DNA of 64,000 bases from Paenibacillus sp. FSL R7-0337 (GTDB lineage Bacteria; Bacillota; Bacilli; Paenibacillales; Paenibacillaceae): assembly GCF_037969875.1 (NCBI RefSeq), contig NZ_CP150218.1:1612001-1676000 (forward strand), given 5' to 3'. The number at the start of each line of letters is the position of its first letter. The first letter of the stretch is position 1. The notes under the pieces are model-generated. The model was not told the DNA's origin and made no database searches. It was given only the letters and a program-made list of their open reading frames with translations. Of this stretch, positions 43,310 to 50,433 are shown piece after piece. Position numbers and translations under genes: made by a program.

Positions 43310-43828
43310 TTAGTTCAGATAACGTTCATTAAGAATCCGCAGATGATGCCGCTCATGTCCGATGATCAGACAGAGCTGCGCACGCACAGACATGGCAATC
43401 CCGCCAAAATTCCCTGTACTGGCATATACGTCCTCCGCAAGACTATCTGCCAGCGCCAAGGTGGACTCCCGGACGATCCTGTAGTGCGCAATCATCTCTT
43501 GCAGCGTGAAGCGGTCGAACGCCCCGGCAGCCGCATAATCATTCTCCTCATAGCCGGGCAACGGCGCCTGCTCCCCCCTCGCAAAACAAAGCAACCGGTA
43601 AGACATAATGCGGTCATTATCCGTCAGATGCCCTAGCATCTCCTTGATACTCCACTTCCCCGGGGCATAGCGGTAGGCTCCTTGCTCTTCTGTCAGCCCG
43701 CCAAGCAAAGTCAGCACCTGCTGAGTCTGCTCTCTTAGAATGACGCTCAGCTCTCCTTCGGGCGGCACCAATGTAATATATCTGGACTGAAATTCGGTGT
43801 ACTCTCCTTGCGCAGGACGCTGATTCAT
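43310..43828 (-). CDS. DinB-like putative metal-dependent hydrolase
   Basis: 172 residues from the ATG at 43828 (GAGAGGGG upstream). Four-helix DinB_2 domain; the three metal His are in MLGHLTDNDRIM (about 55-66) and LIIGHERHHLRIL (about 154-166). Family includes thiol-S-transferases such as bacillithiol transferases. A TTGACA at 43883-43878 lies upstream on the minus strand. Confidence 0.83.
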   Translation of the reverse strand: MNQRPAQGEYTEFQSRYITLVPPEGELSVILREQTQQVLTLLGGLTEEQGAYRYAPGKWSIKEMLGHLTDNDRIMSYRLLCFARGEQAPLPGYEENDYAAAGAFDRFTLQEMIAHYRIVRESTLALADSLAEDVYASTGNFGGIAMSVRAQLCLIIGHERHHLRILNERYLN

Positions 43829-43854
43829 GGTAAAAACCCCTCTCCAATCCAATT

Positions 43855-43883
43855 TTTAAGAAATATTTGCCGGAATGTGTCAA
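43855..43883 (-). promoter_or_regulatory. Weak promoter candidate of the DinB-like operon
   Basis: A consensus -35 TTGACA (43883-43878), then 17 bases to CTTAAA (43860-43855), a poor -10. It lies just beside the divergent Agr promoter (12 bp between the -35 boxes). Confidence 0.4.
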
Positions 43884-43889
43884 AACCTG

Positions 43890-43918
43890 TTGTTGTATCC
43901 TAGCCTATTATGTATAAT
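43890..43918 (+). promoter_or_regulatory. Sigma-A promoter of the Agr-like operon
   Basis: TTGTTG (43890-43895), 17-base spacer, perfect TATAAT (43913-43918), 48 bp before the first ATG. An AGATT-TGTT-AATCT inverted repeat (43933-43946) lies in the leader and could be a regulator site. Confidence 0.7.
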
Positions 43919-43965
43919 ATCACCAGGATTACAGATTTGTTAATCTATCTCCCGGGAGTGTAAGC

Positions 43966-44634
43966 ATGCTGGATTTTGTGCTTTATATGGTGTTTTCTAT
44001 CTTGGAAGCATACGCTATGTTTTATTTAGCTTTCAAAGTTTTTAAGATTGATATTTATCCAGTGGAAATAGTGTTCGCAGGCACGATTATGGCGTTTGTA
44101 TCTTACGCACTTCGTATTGATTATAAAATGGTGCTCACAGATGTTTTCATCCAGTATCTGTTAACCTTCTGCTTTTTTTGGTTTTTATTCAGGATCCATG
44201 TTTTCTATGCTGCTATAATGACTGGCTTAGCCTATTTATCGTATATGCTCATTCAATCCACGTGTTATTTTATTATAAATTCAACATTTTTATATTCGGT
44301 TAAACCTCCATTTACGGCAATAAGCGTTTATGTTCTACAATCTATTTCTGTTCTAATAACAAGCGTAATCGGTTTTTATATTGGTAAATATAGAAAAGGT
44401 TTTGATTTTGTTCCTGATAAACAAAACGTTAAAGTCACGATAGCAAATCGTGAAATTAAAATTTTTCTTTTGAGTGCACCTTCCATATTCTTAGTAATAC
44501 TAATGATGATTCTGACACAAAAATATTCTCAATTTTTCTTCTTGATACCTGTAATAAATGCTATTCTTCTGTATGCTTACCTGTATCATTCCTACAAAAA
44601 GGATCGAACCCAAGATGAATTCATTAGCTTATAA
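43966..44634 (+). CDS. Polytopic membrane protein resembling the AgrC sensor domain without a kinase
   Basis: 222 residues, about seven membrane segments (near 3-26, 33-50, 56-75, 78-105, 117-140, 168-186, 189-207). The topology and hydrophobicity resemble the peptide-sensing half of AgrC-type kinases, but the protein ends (HSYKKDRTQDEFISL) just where the dimerisation and GHKL kinase domains would begin. No H, N or G box occurs. GGGAG lies before the ATG. The DNA is clearly AT-richer than neighbouring genes. The stop lies inside agrB (20-base overlap). It could instead be an immunity or export partner; no family match is certain. Confidence 0.6.
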   Translation: MLDFVLYMVFSILEAYAMFYLAFKVFKIDIYPVEIVFAGTIMAFVSYALRIDYKMVLTDVFIQYLLTFCFFWFLFRIHVFYAAIMTGLAYLSYMLIQSTCYFIINSTFLYSVKPPFTAISVYVLQSISVLITSVIGFYIGKYRKGFDFVPDKQNVKVTIANREIKIFLLSAPSIFLVILMMILTQKYSQFFFLIPVINAILLYAYLYHSYKKDRTQDEFISL

Positions 44635-45139
44635 AATTGCCGTTAGCATCAAGAATGCTAATCCTGAGGAGACCCATTCCGTTGAGACTATGCAATACTC
44701 GCTGGGCATTATTCTTAATACTCTACTTATTATAGTTGGCACAGCGATCATAAGTTTTTCTTTAGGGCGTTTTTCAGAGTGTATGACATTCCTCTTATGT
44801 TTTTGTATACTTCGTCTCAGCTCTGGCGGTTTTCATCTCAAGACAACCTTGGCGTGTAATATTGTCACAATCTTTTTAAGTACTGTATTGCCCTCATTTA
44901 TTACTTTGTCTAATTCCATACTATGGATAGCAAATGTATTTAATTTGATCATAATCGTTACTTTCGCTCCGAACCCCGATAGGAATACGAGAATTCCCGC
45001 TTCGATATATCCTTTACTGAAGTTGGTTTCTATAGCAATGGTATCATCCAATTTCTTTCTGCAATCAACTGTCATCGGGTTGGCATTTTTGGTTCAATCC
45101 TTAACAGTCATCCCTTGGACAAGGAGGAGAACACAGTGA
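44615..45139 (+). CDS. agrB: AgrB family peptide-processing membrane endopeptidase
   Basis: 174 residues from the ATG at 44615. The AgrB catalytic dyad is plain: RLSSGGFHLKTTLACNIVT, His74 and Cys81 with six residues between, as in S. aureus AgrB (His77/Cys84). Four to six hydrophobic segments. AgrB cuts the AgrD C-terminus and forms the ring of the autoinducer in the membrane. The start overlaps the upstream gene, and the end overlaps agrD (GTGA), so all three are translationally coupled. Confidence 0.92.
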   Translation: MNSLAYKIAVSIKNANPEETHSVETMQYSLGIILNTLLIIVGTAIISFSLGRFSECMTFLLCFCILRLSSGGFHLKTTLACNIVTIFLSTVLPSFITLSNSILWIANVFNLIIIVTFAPNPDRNTRIPASIYPLLKLVSIAMVSSNFFLQSTVIGLAFLVQSLTVIPWTRRRTQ

Positions 45140-45255
45140 AAAAAGCACTAGCAAAACAGGCCTCTGCCGTTCTTGCCGGATCTGCCCGTTTCTTTGTTTC
45201 AATTATGAAGCCGATGTTACACAGCCCGGAAGCACCAAAAGAATTACGCAAGTAA
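45136..45255 (+). CDS. agrD: AgrD-like autoinducer precursor peptide, non-canonical
   Basis: 39 residues from a GTG at 45136 (AAGGAGG eight bases upstream): amphipathic leader MKKALAKQASAVLAGSARFF, then VSIMKPMLHSPEAPKELRK. The tail H-S-P-E-A-P-K-E-L matches the AgrB recognition tail of known AgrD peptides (e.g. HQPEEPKSL). Cutting before H29 would leave MKPML as the last five residues; the first should be the ring Cys or Ser but is Met24. The only candidate nearby is Ser22 (a seven-residue ring), and there is no Cys in the peptide at all. Overlaps the agrB stop. Confidence 0.82.
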   Translation: MKKALAKQASAVLAGSARFFVSIMKPMLHSPEAPKELRK

Positions 45256-45276
45256 TTACACAAGGATGGGGAGTAC

Positions 45277-45612
45277 ATGCGTGTCTTACTAAACGACGGC
45301 TCTTCCCGCAGTATCCGGGAGGAGGAGATATTGTATTTCTCTAACCACAAGAATACGATATTCGTCCATACGAAAGAAGGCGAATTTGTTCTCCCTACCA
45401 CTCTTTCCGATTTGTATGCAGCTTACGGAGGCATGGGCTTTGAACGTCTTGACCGCAGCAATGTAGTCAACATTGGCAATATTGACGGTTATGATCCGGA
45501 ACGGAAGATTGTTCTGTTCAATCAAGGGGAACAATTTGCTACTGTATCAGAGTCCAATGAAACACGTATCCGCAGATTTCTAGCTTCAAGGAAAAACGAA
45601 TCACCGTCATAG
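45277..45612 (+). CDS. Stand-alone LytTR-type DNA-binding protein
   Basis: 111 residues. The whole protein is one LytTR domain (AgrA C-terminal type): REEEILYFSNHKNTIFVHTKEGEFVLPTTLSDLYAAYG, then FERLDRSNVVNIGNIDGYD, the usual F-x-R-x-x-R-S-x-x-V-N motif, and a beta-rich end. No receiver domain precedes it; GGGGAG lies before the ATG. It is 21 bp after agrD. It is probably the output regulator of the cassette and must be controlled in some way other than phosphorylation of a fused receiver. Confidence 0.85.
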   Translation: MRVLLNDGSSRSIREEEILYFSNHKNTIFVHTKEGEFVLPTTLSDLYAAYGGMGFERLDRSNVVNIGNIDGYDPERKIVLFNQGEQFATVSESNETRIRRFLASRKNESPS

Positions 45613-45615
45613 ACT

Positions 45616-45652
45616 AGCAGCGATCCTCCAAAAAGAGGGTCGCTGCTTTTTT
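45616..45652 (+). terminator. Rho-independent terminator closing the Agr-like operon
   Basis: AGCAGCGA / TCGCTGCT stem, inner CCTC/GAGG, followed by six T. Starts a few bases after the LytTR stop. Confidence 0.92.
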
Positions 45653-45681
45653 ATAATCATATACGGCTACAAATTCAATCA

Positions 45682-45700
45682 TTATCACATATTATCCAAC
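45682..45700 (+). promoter_or_regulatory. Two DnaA-box-like sequences upstream of the sda-like gene
   Basis: TTATCACAT (45682-45690) and TTATCCAAC (45692-45700); the second matches seven of nine bases of TTATCCACA. In B. subtilis sda is controlled by DnaA through boxes in its promoter. Placement about 135 bp before the start codon is somewhat far. Confidence 0.3.
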
Positions 45701-45833
45701 ATATGTAAAGTAAAATTCACAGGGCGAATACCAGCAGACGGATTATATTCCAGATGGTACCATTTAGATAGAAGCATTTCATTAATATCTTAATTATCTT
45801 TCCCAACACTCTCAACCATGATGGAGGAATACA

Positions 45834-46007
45834 ATGGAAACTTACTTTCATCCTTCTCCGCGCCCCTCATCACTTGAGCAATTGTCTGACGAACAATTAA
45901 TGAACATCTACGAATTGGCGCTGGAAGCCAAGGCTTCGCCAGATTTTATCCAGATAATCAGGAACGTCCTCACTACGCGGAATATTTCAAAAACCCAACA
46001 TCATTAG
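45834..46007 (+). CDS. sda: Sda-like sporulation checkpoint protein
   Basis: 57 residues: LEQLSDEQLMNIYELALEAK followed by ASPDFIQIIRNVL, matching the Sda helical hairpin (B. subtilis [30 protein letters not shown]). Key L-S-D-E and the F-I-x-x-I spacing are kept. Sda binds the dimerisation helices of KinA-type kinases and blocks the phosphorelay to Spo0A when DNA replication is disturbed. GGAGG precedes the ATG. An 11-residue N-terminal extension (METYFHPSPRP) is extra. It lies 222 bp after the Agr-like operon and 3.4 kb before the end of spo0A. Confidence 0.82.
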   Translation: METYFHPSPRPSSLEQLSDEQLMNIYELALEAKASPDFIQIIRNVLTTRNISKTQHH

Positions 46008-46049
46008 CATGCGAAGCTCTCCTTCCATAAGATATACTTGCACAGACGC

Positions 46050-46092
46050 CAAAAAACCATCCTCCACAGACAGTGCGGGGATGGTTTTTGGT
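46050..46092. terminator. Bidirectional terminator between sda-like gene and the 102-residue gene
   Basis: CCAAAAAACCATCC pairs with GGATGGTTTTTGG around a 16-base loop; A-run on the left and T-run on the right serve both strands. Confidence 0.85.
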
Positions 46093-46109
46093 GTGTAACA
46101 AACTTTTGT

Positions 46110-46418
46110 CTACTCGATAATTTCGGTCTTGAACACGTTCTCCAGCTTACCGCCGAGGCGCTTTTTCAGGGGAACCTTGATGTCGCGTCCCAGCTCTTTG
46201 AAGAAGGTCTCTGCGTCACATTTAACGTTCTGAGCCATGGCAATGACGGTTCCATCGGCAACGATATTCTGATTCACTTCTAGCGGCACATCTACTTCGA
46301 TATCGTATTTTTTGGTCAGTGTCTTGATGTATCGTGCAAAAATCTCCAACAGCTCTTCGTTGTTGAAATTCTCGATCGCAGCTTTTCCTTTGCTGGTAAA
46401 CTTCATATTGATTCTCAT
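46110..46418 (-). CDS. Hypothetical protein, 102 residues
   Basis: Starts at an ATG with AAGGGG upstream. Soluble, charged, mixed alpha/beta: MKFTSKGKAAIENFNNEELL, IKTLTKKYDIEVDVPLEVNQ, then IAMAQNVKCDAETFFKELGRD. One Cys. No family recognised. Same strand as the XRE regulator upstream (120 bp gap), so it may be its target or partner. Clear stop and a terminator immediately after. Confidence 0.65.
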   Translation of the reverse strand: MRINMKFTSKGKAAIENFNNEELLEIFARYIKTLTKKYDIEVDVPLEVNQNIVADGTVIAMAQNVKCDAETFFKELGRDIKVPLKKRLGGKLENVFKTEIIE

Positions 46419-46537
46419 GTTTCTTATCCCCTTTTCTGTCTAACCATTTGTAGTTTGTTTATGGATCAAGATGAATAGATGGCTGCAAGAAAGGGCAACA
46501 TTATTCATTTTGGAAGCACGTTATGCCGGGCCCTTCT

Positions 46538-47197
46538 TTACTTGTACACGCCCTTGATCTGTTGTACTTTGAACTGGGTGAATTCCTTCAAGGCCTGAAT
46601 AACCTGGTCTTGTTCCTCTTCCTTCAGCTCATAAATACCTTCACGCAGCCATTCTCCGAATAAGTAAGCCTGACGCCCCTGGCGCGGCTGCCTGCGGAGG
46701 CTATCCAGACTTCCCTCGAATATATCGTTCAGCACATCGGTCAGGTTGTACTTCTCGATCTTCTCTATAACCATTCCTGCCCCATATTCCGTCTCATAAA
46801 CGATTACCTCTTCAGAATCAAAGGAAACATATGACGTTTCTTTGTCTTCCTTCGCCCGGAATTCCTTCAGCTTGTTGAACGCCGTCTCGTAAATGTAGTC
46901 TTGGGACTGATTATGCTTAGGTAGCTTGTAGCCCTGTTTCAGGGTCTTGATGTACTCAATATCAGGCATATAGTCGGCCAAATGATACATCCGGTTCTTG
47001 AGATCCCCTCCGAGTGCTTCAATGATCTTATCCAGGTTATCCTTAAGCGGGATACTCTCTCCCCGTTCAATCTTGCTGAGCTGTGAATAGCTGATGCCGC
47101 TCTTCTCTTCCAGCCCCCTGAGGGTTAACCCGCGGGCCTTCCTGAAGTGCCGGATGAAATTCCCCAGCTCATCGGGGTAATTATCGAAATCGTTCAT
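46538..47197 (-). CDS. XRE family regulator with a long C-terminal domain
   Basis: 219 residues from the ATG at 47197 (AGAGGTGG upstream). HTH_3 at about 12-65: FIRHFRKARGLTLRGLEEKS, GISYSQLSKIERGESIP. The remaining 150 residues are not a known ligand or peptidase domain that I recognise. Operator-like TTGTGT repeats occur 25-70 bp upstream (47222-47266), suggesting autoregulation and perhaps control of the divergent 47435 operon. Confidence 0.82.
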   Translation of the reverse strand: MNDFDNYPDELGNFIRHFRKARGLTLRGLEEKSGISYSQLSKIERGESIPLKDNLDKIIEALGGDLKNRMYHLADYMPDIEYIKTLKQGYKLPKHNQSQDYIYETAFNKLKEFRAKEDKETSYVSFDSEEVIVYETEYGAGMVIEKIEKYNLTDVLNDIFEGSLDSLRRQPRQGRQAYLFGEWLREGIYELKEEEQDQVIQALKEFTQFKVQQIKGVYK

Positions 47198-47221
47198 AAG
47201 AGCCACCTCTACCTATATCAT

Positions 47222-47266
47222 AACACAAGACAACAATTTGTGTTTCATAATAACAATTGTTTGTGT
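47222..47266. promoter_or_regulatory. Operator-like repeats between the XRE gene and the divergent operon
   Basis: ACACAA (47223-47228) and TTGTGT (47238-47243) form an inverted repeat; AACAATTGTT (47252-47261) is a palindrome and is followed by another TTGTGT (47261-47266). Expected size and site for an XRE operator. Confidence 0.5.
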
Positions 47267-47434
47267 AAATTCTTTGGATCAGAATCGTAAAAACCTCCAC
47301 ATCCCCTTAATTTCTGGAGTTAATTCCCATAAATGAGAGCCGTTCCGATCCGTTTTCCTTATTCTCTCAAATACACCCCGATCTTATCCGATATTAACTA
47401 ATGTAAACTTAATACCACAATTGGAGGAATGTTC

Positions 47435-47806
47435 ATGTCTTACACAATGGAAGTCAATATTGCAAAAAACCAGGTAATCGTCAAAGCCTACGGCCTGACT
47501 GAGAGTGATGTACCCGCCTACATAGCAGATTTTGAAAATGCTCTGAAGCAGCTGAAGCCGGGCTTTACCGGAGTAACCGATGTGACAGGTTCCCCAACTG
47601 TGCTAGCGCCTGAAGTAGCCGCAATGCTCGCCCCGACCGGTGACCGAGCGATAGAAGCAGGGGTAGGCGGCTGGGTATACGTCGCAGACTCCCCGGTCTG
47701 GAAAATGCAAATGAAAAGACTGTTCGGCAAATTCGCCGTGCATTACCCTACATATCAAGAAGCCGATGCTTACCTTAGCAGCCTGGGCAACCAGTCCGTT
47801 AATTAG
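47435..47806 (+). CDS. Small protein resembling a STAS/SpoIIAA-like domain
   Basis: 123 residues from the ATG at 47435, seven bases after GGAGG; an ATG six bases earlier is too close. TMEVNIAKNQVIVKAYGLTE, GVTDVTGSPTVLAPEVAAML and GWVYVADSPVWKMQMKRLFG give an alternating beta-alpha pattern like STAS domains, though no phosphorylatable D-S motif is present. Followed by the FlxA-like gene 18 bp later. Function unknown. Confidence 0.55.
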   Translation: MSYTMEVNIAKNQVIVKAYGLTESDVPAYIADFENALKQLKPGFTGVTDVTGSPTVLAPEVAAMLAPTGDRAIEAGVGGWVYVADSPVWKMQMKRLFGKFAVHYPTYQEADAYLSSLGNQSVN

Positions 47807-47824
47807 TTTGGAGGAGGAATTCTC

Positions 47825-48652
47825 TTGTTACCCATCTCTTCAACTTCTTCACCGGGCGCTATCTCCGTTACGGGTACCAGCAATCAGTCCCAAGCCAGAT
47901 CCCGCGACAAAGAAATTCAAAGCCTGATCAAACAAAAGGCCAATCTGAACGAACAGGTTGCGGCCATTAACTCCAATGAGAACTTGGACAAAAAACTGAA
48001 ACAAGAGCGCGTACAAGCACTGAAAGCCTCTATCCAGGAGGTAGATTCGCAGATCACACAGATCAAAGCTGAGGAAATGCAGGAAAAGATGGAGAACAGC
48101 AAAGCCAAAACTACCAAGACCCAATCCACCGAGACGGCTTCATATTCAACTAACCCTAATTCGGATTCGATGCATGCGATTATCTCAAGCAGTATCACAT
48201 ATGACCGTATGGGGAAGCTGGTTAACCTTGGGAAGCAGCTGGACAACCAGACCAAGCCTATACAGAGTGAGATCAAGCTGGAGAGAGACCGTCTGGCCAA
48301 CAATCCCACACATGATATCGGACGGCCCTACATGCTGGAGAATGCCGAACGTGTAGTGCTACAGACCAAGCGGGAGAAGATCCTGGATATGAAGTCCACC
48401 ATCCACAGGATCAACAGCAAGATTTCGGAGTTAGCTTCAGAATTGCGGGAAGACAGCAGTGCGGCTGCACAGAACAATAATGTTCCAAGCTCACTCTCCC
48501 GGATTACAGATGACAGCGATGAGATCAATTCCTCCAACCCTTCTGCCAAAAGTAAACAATCCAACAGCCCCGCAGACAAGGACGCTCCTGGAGCCGCCAA
48601 CCCGGTAACCAGCGCCACCCCAGCTTCACCTTCGCTGGATATTATGGTGTGA
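47825..48652 (+). CDS. FlxA-like coiled-coil protein
   Basis: 275 residues from a TTG start (GGAGGAGG seven bases upstream). Ser/Thr-rich N-terminus, then KEIQSLIKQKANLNEQVAAI coiled coil (about 30-90), a second helical block (about 130-205), and a disordered Ser/Pro/Ala tail (about 215-275). The start resembles the FlxA family, proteins of unknown function. No signal peptide. Ends with a strong terminator. Confidence 0.65.
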   Translation: MLPISSTSSPGAISVTGTSNQSQARSRDKEIQSLIKQKANLNEQVAAINSNENLDKKLKQERVQALKASIQEVDSQITQIKAEEMQEKMENSKAKTTKTQSTETASYSTNPNSDSMHAIISSSITYDRMGKLVNLGKQLDNQTKPIQSEIKLERDRLANNPTHDIGRPYMLENAERVVLQTKREKILDMKSTIHRINSKISELASELREDSSAAAQNNNVPSSLSRITDDSDEINSSNPSAKSKQSNSPADKDAPGAANPVTSATPASPSLDIMV

Positions 48653-48665
48653 CTGCACATGTACA

Positions 48666-48692
48666 AAACCGTTCCTTACCGGAACGGTTTTT
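48666..48692. terminator. Bidirectional terminator after the FlxA-like gene
   Basis: AAACCGTTCC-TTACC-GGAACGGTTT, ten pairs, T-run on the plus strand and A-run giving a T-run on the minus. Confidence 0.9.
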
Positions 48693-48707
48693 ACTTTGTT
48701 TACGAAT

Positions 48708-49025
48708 TCACCACATATAATGACCCAGGTGTTTTTTGTTATTCCTTAATACCCCGGCCAAGGATGCCGCACACAATATAATATAGAGTCCCAGGAAAAC
48801 CGGCATGGACAGGAATCCCTTACGCTCAACAATTCCCATTCCAATAAAAGTCATCCCTAATATGAGATAAGGCAGGACCATCCCTCTTTGGAAAGACGCC
48901 CGCTCCTCCTTACTCAAACTATCCCTAACATATTGCCGAAGGAACACATCTAGTCCGAAAAAATGACAAGCCGCTTGTGTGAGCATCCAGATCCCTAAAA
49001 AAATCTGCGCTATGATTTCTCCCAC
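48708..49025 (-). CDS. Small membrane protein, unknown
   Basis: Up to 105 residues with three membrane helices (about 5-25, 49-66, 72-92) and a short C-terminal NNKKHLGHYMW. No family recognised. The start is uncertain: the GTG at 49025 sits inside the ribosome site AAAGGAGGTGGGAG, and the next in-frame ATG is in the first helix. An ATC or ATA 8-11 bases after AAGGAGG would be the best-spaced start but is non-canonical. Confidence 0.5.
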   Translation of the reverse strand: MGEIIAQIFLGIWMLTQAACHFFGLDVFLRQYVRDSLSKEERASFQRGMVLPYLILGMTFIGMGIVERKGFLSMPVFLGLYIILCAASLAGVLRNNKKHLGHYMW

Positions 49026-49054
49026 CTCCTTTGCTTATCCCTTTATTATAAACT

Positions 49055-49084
49055 AAAAAAGCCACTCGAATGAAGGAGTGGCTT
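49055..49084 (-). terminator. Minus-strand terminator upstream of the small membrane gene
   Basis: AAGCCACTC / GAGTGGCTT stem, eight-base loop, six T on the minus strand. It stops transcripts coming from the 49085-49307 region before the 48708 gene. Confidence 0.8.
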
Positions 49085-49307
49085 GAACGTTGCATATTAT
49101 TTATCATCATGATGCTTCTACTCAATGAGGACTGTCTCAGCATCATCCGCTTTTTAGCCACATATTTGTAGCCGTTTTTCGCATACGTTCTAAAGTTTTT
49201 ATTCATTTCAAGACGGGTGCTCCCGCCTATCTGTCGTCAATTAGAGATTGTCTGTTTTCGATTACATTCCCATTTATTCGCATACATCCGACCTGGGTTT
49301 AGTGAAA
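49085..49307 (-). other. Intergenic segment between two terminators; possible orphan transcript
   Basis: Lies between the spo0A terminator and the hairpin at 49055. A frame from an ATG at 49206 reads MNKNFRTYAKNGYKYVAKKR onward but has no ribosome site and runs through the terminator stem. A GGCGGG-AGCA-CCCGTC hairpin lies near 49210-49225. It may encode a small RNA or be a gene remnant. Confidence 0.35.
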
Positions 49308-49362
49308 CAAAATACCACTTGCTATTGGGGAATATAATTTCCCATTAGCAAGTGGTATTTAT
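49308..49362. terminator. Terminator downstream of spo0A
   Basis: A very long near-perfect hairpin: AAATACCACTTGCTA pairs with TAGCAAGTGGTATTT, with GGGAA/TTCCC inside. The minus strand ends in TTTTGTTT. It begins 70 bp after the spo0A stop. Confidence 0.85.
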
Positions 49363-49431
49363 TATTAAGCTATTCCGGTATTTACAGGCCTTAGACTACT
49401 TAACCCATCACGTATCCTACCCCTAACCCTT

Positions 49432-50250
49432 TCAAGACACCTTATGCTCAATCCGCAGCTTGTCGGCGACCATGGCAATAAATTCCGAGTTAGTTGGCTT
49501 GGATTTGGAGATATTAATGGTATAGCCGAACAGGTGGGAGATGCTGTCGATATTGCCACGGGTCCAGGCGACTTCAATCGCGTGGCGGATGGCGCGTTCT
49601 ACGCGGGAAGGCGTGGTCTTGAACTTCTCGGCTATAGCCGGATACAGCGTCTTGGTGATGGCACCAAGGATCTCAATGTTGTTATAGACCATGGTGATGG
49701 CTTCACGCAGGTACTGGTAGCCTTTGATATGTGCAGGGACGCCGATTTCATGAATGATTGACGTAATATTCGCATCCAGGTTCTTGCCCTTGGACAGCGG
49801 AACCACATTACTGGAAGATCTGGAAGAAGAATAGCCGGACATGTTACCGGAAGTGCTCATGCTGCCCTGCGTACCGACCAGCTGGCGCACACGGTTCGCC
49901 AGAACCTCCATGTCAAACGGTTTCAGAATATAATAAGAGGCTCCAAGCTGAACGGCTCTCTGCGTAATATTCTCCTGGCCGAAAGCGGTCAGCATAATGA
50001 TCTTGGGCTGCGGGTTCAGATCCATATCACGCAGGCGTTCAAGTACGCCGAGGCCGTCCAGATGCGGCATAATGATATCAAGAATAAGGACATCAGGGAT
50101 CTTGCGTGCTCCGCTGAGCATCTGTAGTACCTCTTCCCCATTATAGGCAATGCCTGTCACGGTCATATCTTCTTGTTCAGTAATGTACTCGGCGAGCAAG
50201 TTCGTGAACTCCCTGTTATCATCGGCCAACAACACTTCAATATTCTGCAC
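49432..50250 (-). CDS. spo0A: Stage 0 sporulation master regulator Spo0A
   Basis: 272 residues from a GTG at 50250 (GGAGG upstream); the longer frame begins inside the promoter. Receiver domain 1-125 with the phospho-accepting Asp in [12 protein letters not shown] (about 57), TAFGQ and KPFD. A Ser-rich linker (about 130-150) follows. The C-terminal DNA-binding domain has [21 protein letters not shown], the near-invariant recognition helix of Spo0A. Receives phosphate through the phosphorelay and switches on sporulation genes. The spoIVB-spo0A pair is conserved. Confidence 0.98.
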   Translation of the reverse strand: MQNIEVLLADDNREFTNLLAEYITEQEDMTVTGIAYNGEEVLQMLSGARKIPDVLILDIIMPHLDGLGVLERLRDMDLNPQPKIIMLTAFGQENITQRAVQLGASYYILKPFDMEVLANRVRQLVGTQGSMSTSGNMSGYSSSRSSSNVVPLSKGKNLDANITSIIHEIGVPAHIKGYQYLREAITMVYNNIEILGAITKTLYPAIAEKFKTTPSRVERAIRHAIEVAWTRGNIDSISHLFGYTINISKSKPTNSEFIAMVADKLRIEHKVS

Positions 50251-50313
50251 TGGCTGCTTCCTCCTTATATATCTGCTATTCAGAAAATAATGATCATCTT
50301 CTCTCCCTATAAC

Positions 50314-50347
50314 TTTCGACATCAGATTTGAATATCCTTCTGTCGAA
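50314..50347 (-). promoter_or_regulatory. spo0A promoter region: sigma-H-like promoter and two 0A boxes
   Basis: Minus strand GAAGGATAT (50340-50332) fits the sigma-H -35 (RnAGGAwWW), with GTCGAAA (50320-50314) as a -10 after an 11-base spacer. 0A boxes TGTCGAA are at 50321-50315 (minus strand, overlapping the -10) and 50341-50347 (plus strand). This suits autoregulation of spo0A by Spo0A-P. Confidence 0.6.
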
Positions 50348-50426
50348 AATTATTTTTCTTTATTTTTTTTCGGTGTTGATTTATAATTAAATATTTTATT
50401 TCAGGTTTCGAGGATAATCGCTGCCC

Positions 50427-50433
50427 TTCGACA
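50427..50433 (-). promoter_or_regulatory. Third 0A box, beside the spoIVB terminator
   Basis: TTCGACA on the plus strand (TGTCGAA on the minus), adjoining the T-run of the spoIVB terminator and about 86 bp upstream of the nearer 0A box. Confidence 0.6.

Noticed and set aside
48925..49206. 93-residue minus-strand frame
   Set aside because: Runs through a terminator and into the small membrane gene; no ribosome site. Only its first part could be a peptide.
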